Assembly: GCA_040383485.1 (NCBI GenBank)
Contig: JBEIDK010000010.1
Span: forward strand, 1-47,406
DNA: 47,406 nt
Reading direction: 5' to 3'
Origin: JBEIDK01 sp040383485
GTDB taxonomy: Bacteria > Bacteroidota > Bacteroidia > UBA4408
The notes under the pieces were generated by a model. That model made no database searches. It was not told where the DNA came from and was given only the letters and a program-made list of their open reading frames with translations. Positions 44,539 to 47,406 of the stretch are shown piece after piece; within the stretch, counting starts at the first letter, position 1, and each line of letters begins with the position of its first letter. The translations under genes were made by a program, and so were the position numbers.

Positions 44539-45344
44539 AGCTTATTAATTTTATTAATAGCTTCTTTCAAGATACACATTTTCTCCAACAGGTTTTCTAA
44601 TTTATGCAGTGCTAACATGTTTGCTCCATCACTTAATGCCTTAAGTGGATTTGGATGTGTTTCAATAAACAAACCATCAGCACCTGCAGCAATACCTGCT
44701 CTGGTCAAGGTCTCTATTAACTCCGGCTTTCCACCAGTTACTCCACTACTTTGATTTGGCTGTTGTAAACTATGAGTTACATCTAAAATTACCGGAACAT
44801 TGTTTTTTTTCATTTCAGGAAAACCTCTCATGTCAACCACCAAGTCATGATAACCAAAAGTGGTTCCTCTCTCTGTGAGCATTATATTCTGGTTGCCAGT
44901 ACTCCTAACTTTTTCAACAGCAAAACTCATACTTTCTGGACTTACAAATTGACCCTTTTTTATATTCACATATTTGCCTGTTTTTCCAGCAGCAACCAGC
45001 AAGTCTGTTTGTCTGCATAAAAATGCTGGTATTTGTAATACATCTACATACTCTGCTGCTATTGCCGCTTCTTCTTCTGTATGTATGTCTGTAACAGTTG
45101 GTACATTATATTTTTTACTAGCATTTGAAATCCATTCTAAAGATTGTTGCATTCCAACACCTGTAAAAGAATCGACCCTGCTCCGATTTGCTTTTTTATA
45201 GGAAGCCTTAAAAATAAATGGTATTGCAAATTTTTTACAAATTTCTGAAGCTGTTTCTGCAACTTGAAAAACAATCTCTTCACTTTCAGCCGCGCACGGG
45301 CCAGCGAGTAAAAAAAAATTACTGGTATTAAGGTCTATTTTCAT
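44535..45344 (-). CDS. kdsA: 3-deoxy-8-phosphooctulonate (Kdo-8-P) synthase
   Basis: 269 aa, normal length. It condenses phosphoenolpyruvate with arabinose 5-phosphate to Kdo-8-phosphate for LPS inner core. Motifs: LLAGPCAAESEE, FKASYKKANRSR, GVGMQQSLEWI, VTDIHTEEEA, VDVLQIPAFLCRQTDLL, NIKKGQFVSPE, LTERGTTFGYHDLVVDMR and the C-terminal GLFIETHPNP. The Asn in place of a metal-binding Cys cannot be judged confidently here, so metal dependence is left open. First gene of the unit with the T9SS cargo. Confidence 0.95.
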   Translation of the reverse strand: MKIDLNTSNFFLLAGPCAAESEEIVFQVAETASEICKKFAIPFIFKASYKKANRSRVDSFTGVGMQQSLEWISNASKKYNVPTVTDIHTEEEAAIAAEYVDVLQIPAFLCRQTDLLVAAGKTGKYVNIKKGQFVSPESMSFAVEKVRSTGNQNIMLTERGTTFGYHDLVVDMRGFPEMKKNNVPVILDVTHSLQQPNQSSGVTGGKPELIETLTRAGIAAGADGLFIETHPNPLKALSDGANMLALHKLENLLEKMCILKEAINKINKL

Positions 45345-45391
45345 TTTTTTTCAGTTCACTTAGACTTTAGCAATTTTAATTTATAGAAAAA

Positions 45392-45442
45392 TCAGTAACC
45401 AAGTTTTTTCTAAATTTCTTTAAATGAAAACTTGATTACTGA
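45392..45442 (-). terminator. Likely terminator after the large T9SS surface protein gene
   Basis: On the minus strand TCAGTAATCAAGTTTT / AAAACTTGGTTACTGA pairs over 16 bp (one G-U) around a 19-nt loop, and T5 follows. It starts 14 bp past the stop at 45456. The G-U pair would be a mismatch on the plus strand, which fits minus-strand use. Confidence 0.65.
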
Positions 45443-45455
45443 TAAATGTACAATT

Positions 45456-47406
45456 CTAATTTTTTATTATCTTCTTATTTACAAACGAATTACCAATCTG
45501 CATTCTTATAAAGTAACTTCCGTTTTCTAAATCTGCAATTGATATTGTTTGATTATTTTTAGAAACAACATTGGTTTGAACCAACATTCCTAAAGTATTG
45601 TAAATATTAGCTATAATAGTTTTCTTGTTGATAATATTTGAATTTATTTTAATGTTAATAAAATCGTTTGATGGAACTGGATAAATAGAAATAGCATCAC
45701 CATAATTTATTTCATTAATACCAGAAGGGTGCACATCAATTACTTGAGTAATCGTATCAGAACATCCGTTTATATTCGTAACTATCAAGGTTACTGTATG
45801 CACCAAAGTATCTGAATAGGTATGTGTTGGATTTTGAGTTGTTGCGGTAGGAGTTCCGTCGCCAAAATTCCATAAATAACTAATGGCTCCAGTTGTAGTA
45901 TTTGTAAATACAATGGTTTCGCCTGCATTAGCATTATAGGTAAAATTAGCAGTAATTGATGATGATTGTATTTGAACTATGTTAGAAGTATCTGCTGGGC
46001 AATAACTATTACTTGTAGCTGTTACGGAATATGAACCTAAGGCTGTTGCAGTATAAGTATTGTTCTGTCCTCCAACTGAAATTGGTGAACCATTCAATAA
46101 CCACTGATAATTATAACTAGTATCAAGTGTAGCAGTAAACAACTCACTACCACTTGTGCCACAGAAATATTGCGTAATAAGTGGAGTTACGGTTACTGTT
46201 GGCGGAGAATATGAAAACAAGGTAAAAGGAGCAGATAATGTTCCATTAGGACACAATGAATTAAATGTTTCAACTGTATATACATTATTAAACGCGCCTC
46301 CACCTTGAATAACTGTGAATGAATCTAGATTAGCTGCATTAATTGCTGCTCCATTTCTATACCATTGGTAAGTATTCGTTCCATTGCCAGTATCGGCTTT
46401 AAGCAAAAAAGGAACTCCTAAGCATCTGTAAGCTGTATCCTGAGCAGGATATATTATTTGAGAAGTTGGCGCTTGATTTAAAGCAATGATTATTGGTGAA
46501 GTTGTTGCTGAAGAGCATGCAACCGAAGAAATATCACAAGTATAACTTCCGGCATTAATTACATTTAAGTTAGCATTGGTAGCACCTATAATAGGAGTTC
46601 CAGATTCATTCCAAGAATAAGAATAACCTACACCTTGTATTGCGCTTAAAACTGCTGTATCGCCAGTGCAAATAGTAGTTGGTGAATTAGTTGATGCATA
46701 TGGTGTAATGCTTCCAATATTAGCCAATACTGGAGTTCTCAAGCTTTGACAAACTGTTGAAATACTCCAATCGTAGAAAAAATAATAATAATTTAATGCT
46801 TGAGCACCAGCAGTATTACCTGTTATACTAATAGGACCATTTGTGTATGGATAAACAGCTCCAGAACTGTTTCTATACATATTAATAAAAGTTCCTGCTG
46901 CTGTTAATCTTAATCCTGTTCCTACTGGAATATTAAAGTTTAAAGGAATTACAAACTGCCCAATGCCTATATTAACTGTTGTTGAAGCTAGTACAGTACC
47001 AGTTGCAGTTCTTAATTCAATAGTTCTATTTCCTGCAGCGGTTGAATAAACCTTCACATTTTGCAAAACGCATGGTGCCGATGAATTAAAAATCATTGAC
47101 CTTGGAGTGTTGTTATTACCACCTGTACCCATTAATGTATCTGCTGGACCAACTTGAATAGTAGCAGAATTTACTAACTCCTCTACATAAAAATTGGTAG
47201 GAGCAGAAATAGAAGGGGTTAATAAACTATTGCCAGTTGCTAAAATAGTTGCAGTAGTATCACTTGCATACCATCTTAAAATATTGCCTGGTGCGCTAGG
47301 GGTAGCTGTTAATAATACTTGTCCGCTCACACAAGTTGATCCGCCGTTTACAATTGTTGCTGCGGTTGGACGATTTACGTCGATGTAATTAGTTTTAATT
47401 ATTGTA
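45456..47406 (-). CDS. Large T9SS surface protein with Ig-like and PKD domains (5' end outside window)
   Basis: The frame is open through the right edge (650 codons visible counting the stop); a GTG at 47330 lies inside an Ig-like domain (NGGSTCVSGQVLLTATPSAPG) and is not the start. Ig-like repeats with the T.CxGD / W...G pattern follow (for example TICTGDTAVLSAIQGVGYSY). A PKD domain is seen as YLWNFGDGTP ... NPTHTYSDT ... VTLIVTNINGCSDT. The T9SS type A CTD covers the last 80 residues (ISIYPVPSNDFINI, IYNTLGMLV, NGSYFIRMQIG, KKIIKN). Probably an adhesin-like surface protein. Low-complexity Ser/Thr/Asn composition. Confidence 0.85.
   Translation of the reverse strand, partial: TIIKTNYIDVNRPTAATIVNGGSTCVSGQVLLTATPSAPGNILRWYASDTTATILATGNSLLTPSISAPTNFYVEELVNSATIQVGPADTLMGTGGNNNTPRSMIFNSSAPCVLQNVKVYSTAAGNRTIELRTATGTVLASTTVNIGIGQFVIPLNFNIPVGTGLRLTAAGTFINMYRNSSGAVYPYTNGPISITGNTAGAQALNYYYFFYDWSISTVCQSLRTPVLANIGSITPYASTNSPTTICTGDTAVLSAIQGVGYSYSWNESGTPIIGATNANLNVINAGSYTCDISSVACSSATTSPIIIALNQAPTSQIIYPAQDTAYRCLGVPFLLKADTGNGTNTYQWYRNGAAINAANLDSFTVIQGGGAFNNVYTVETFNSLCPNGTLSAPFTLFSYSPPTVTVTPLITQYFCGTSGSELFTATLDTSYNYQWLLNGSPISVGGQNNTYTATALGSYSVTATSNSYCPADTSNIVQIQSSSITANFTYNANAGETIVFTNTTTGAISYLWNFGDGTPTATTQNPTHTYSDTLVHTVTLIVTNINGCSDTITQVIDVHPSGINEINYGDAISIYPVPSNDFINIKINSNIINKKTIIANIYNTLGMLVQTNVVSKNNQTISIADLENGSYFIRMQIGNSFVNKKIIKN

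Overview
The window is AT-rich DNA from a member of the Bacteroidota. The evidence is several secreted proteins with type IX secretion (T9SS) C-terminal sorting tails, a PorG-like DUF6089 barrel, DUF3078 and other small outer-membrane barrels, a Bacteroidota-type TamB, and promoter elements of the form TAnnTTTG upstream of several genes. The closest genus cannot be told from the sequence alone. No tRNA, rRNA, CRISPR array, prophage, intact insertion sequence or recognisable defence island was seen.

Layout. 1-5.3 kb: 5'-complete but 3'-cut TamB-like protein and a secreted TPR/caspase protein. 5.4-7.9 kb: RidA, a small barrel protein and an M20 dipeptidase. 8.0-11.6 kb: a tight four-gene unit of deoxynucleoside kinase, WG-repeat protein, DciA-like DUF721 protein and RimB-like retropepsin. 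11.7-17.3 kb: membrane patatin, HemJ, single-domain response regulator, DUF3078 barrel and a membrane coiled-coil protein that shares a compact divergent promoter region with comF. 18.0-20.8 kb: an envelope operon (polytopic membrane protein, phosphatidylserine decarboxylase, GT2 glycosyltransferase). 20.9-25.3 kb is a decay zone: an M48 peptidase gene destroyed by a nonsense codon, a frameshift, deletions and a 166-bp MITE-like insertion with a 3-bp target duplication, and a decayed 5' fragment of an aspartate kinase gene; YajQ, WecB and a methyltransferase lie between them. 25.3-33.5 kb: SOUL haem-binding protein, DusB, a MacAB/Lol-type ABC operon, M61 aminopeptidase, DUF2461 and a barrel protein. 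33.5-36.9 kb: a Nudix-like regulator with a degenerate catalytic box, a MauE/DoxX-thioredoxin fusion and Mpl. 37-47.4 kb: T9SS cargo, Deg protease, MeaB, PorG-like barrel, O-antigen ligase/polymerase, a truncated gene tail, another T9SS cargo, KdsA and a large T9SS Ig/PKD surface protein cut by the right edge.

Functionally the window is mostly envelope biology: LPS (kdsA, wecB, O-antigen ligase-like protein, glycosyl- and methyltransferases), phospholipid synthesis (psd), peptidoglycan recycling (mpl), envelope quality control (Deg) and T9SS export. The most unusual content is the two previously unmarked pseudogenes, the MITE that splits one of them, and the truncated gene tail at 42.8-43.1 kb. 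I found no convincing wholly new multi-gene system; the best candidates for new biology are the secreted TPR/Ig/caspase protein and the MauE-thioredoxin fusion.
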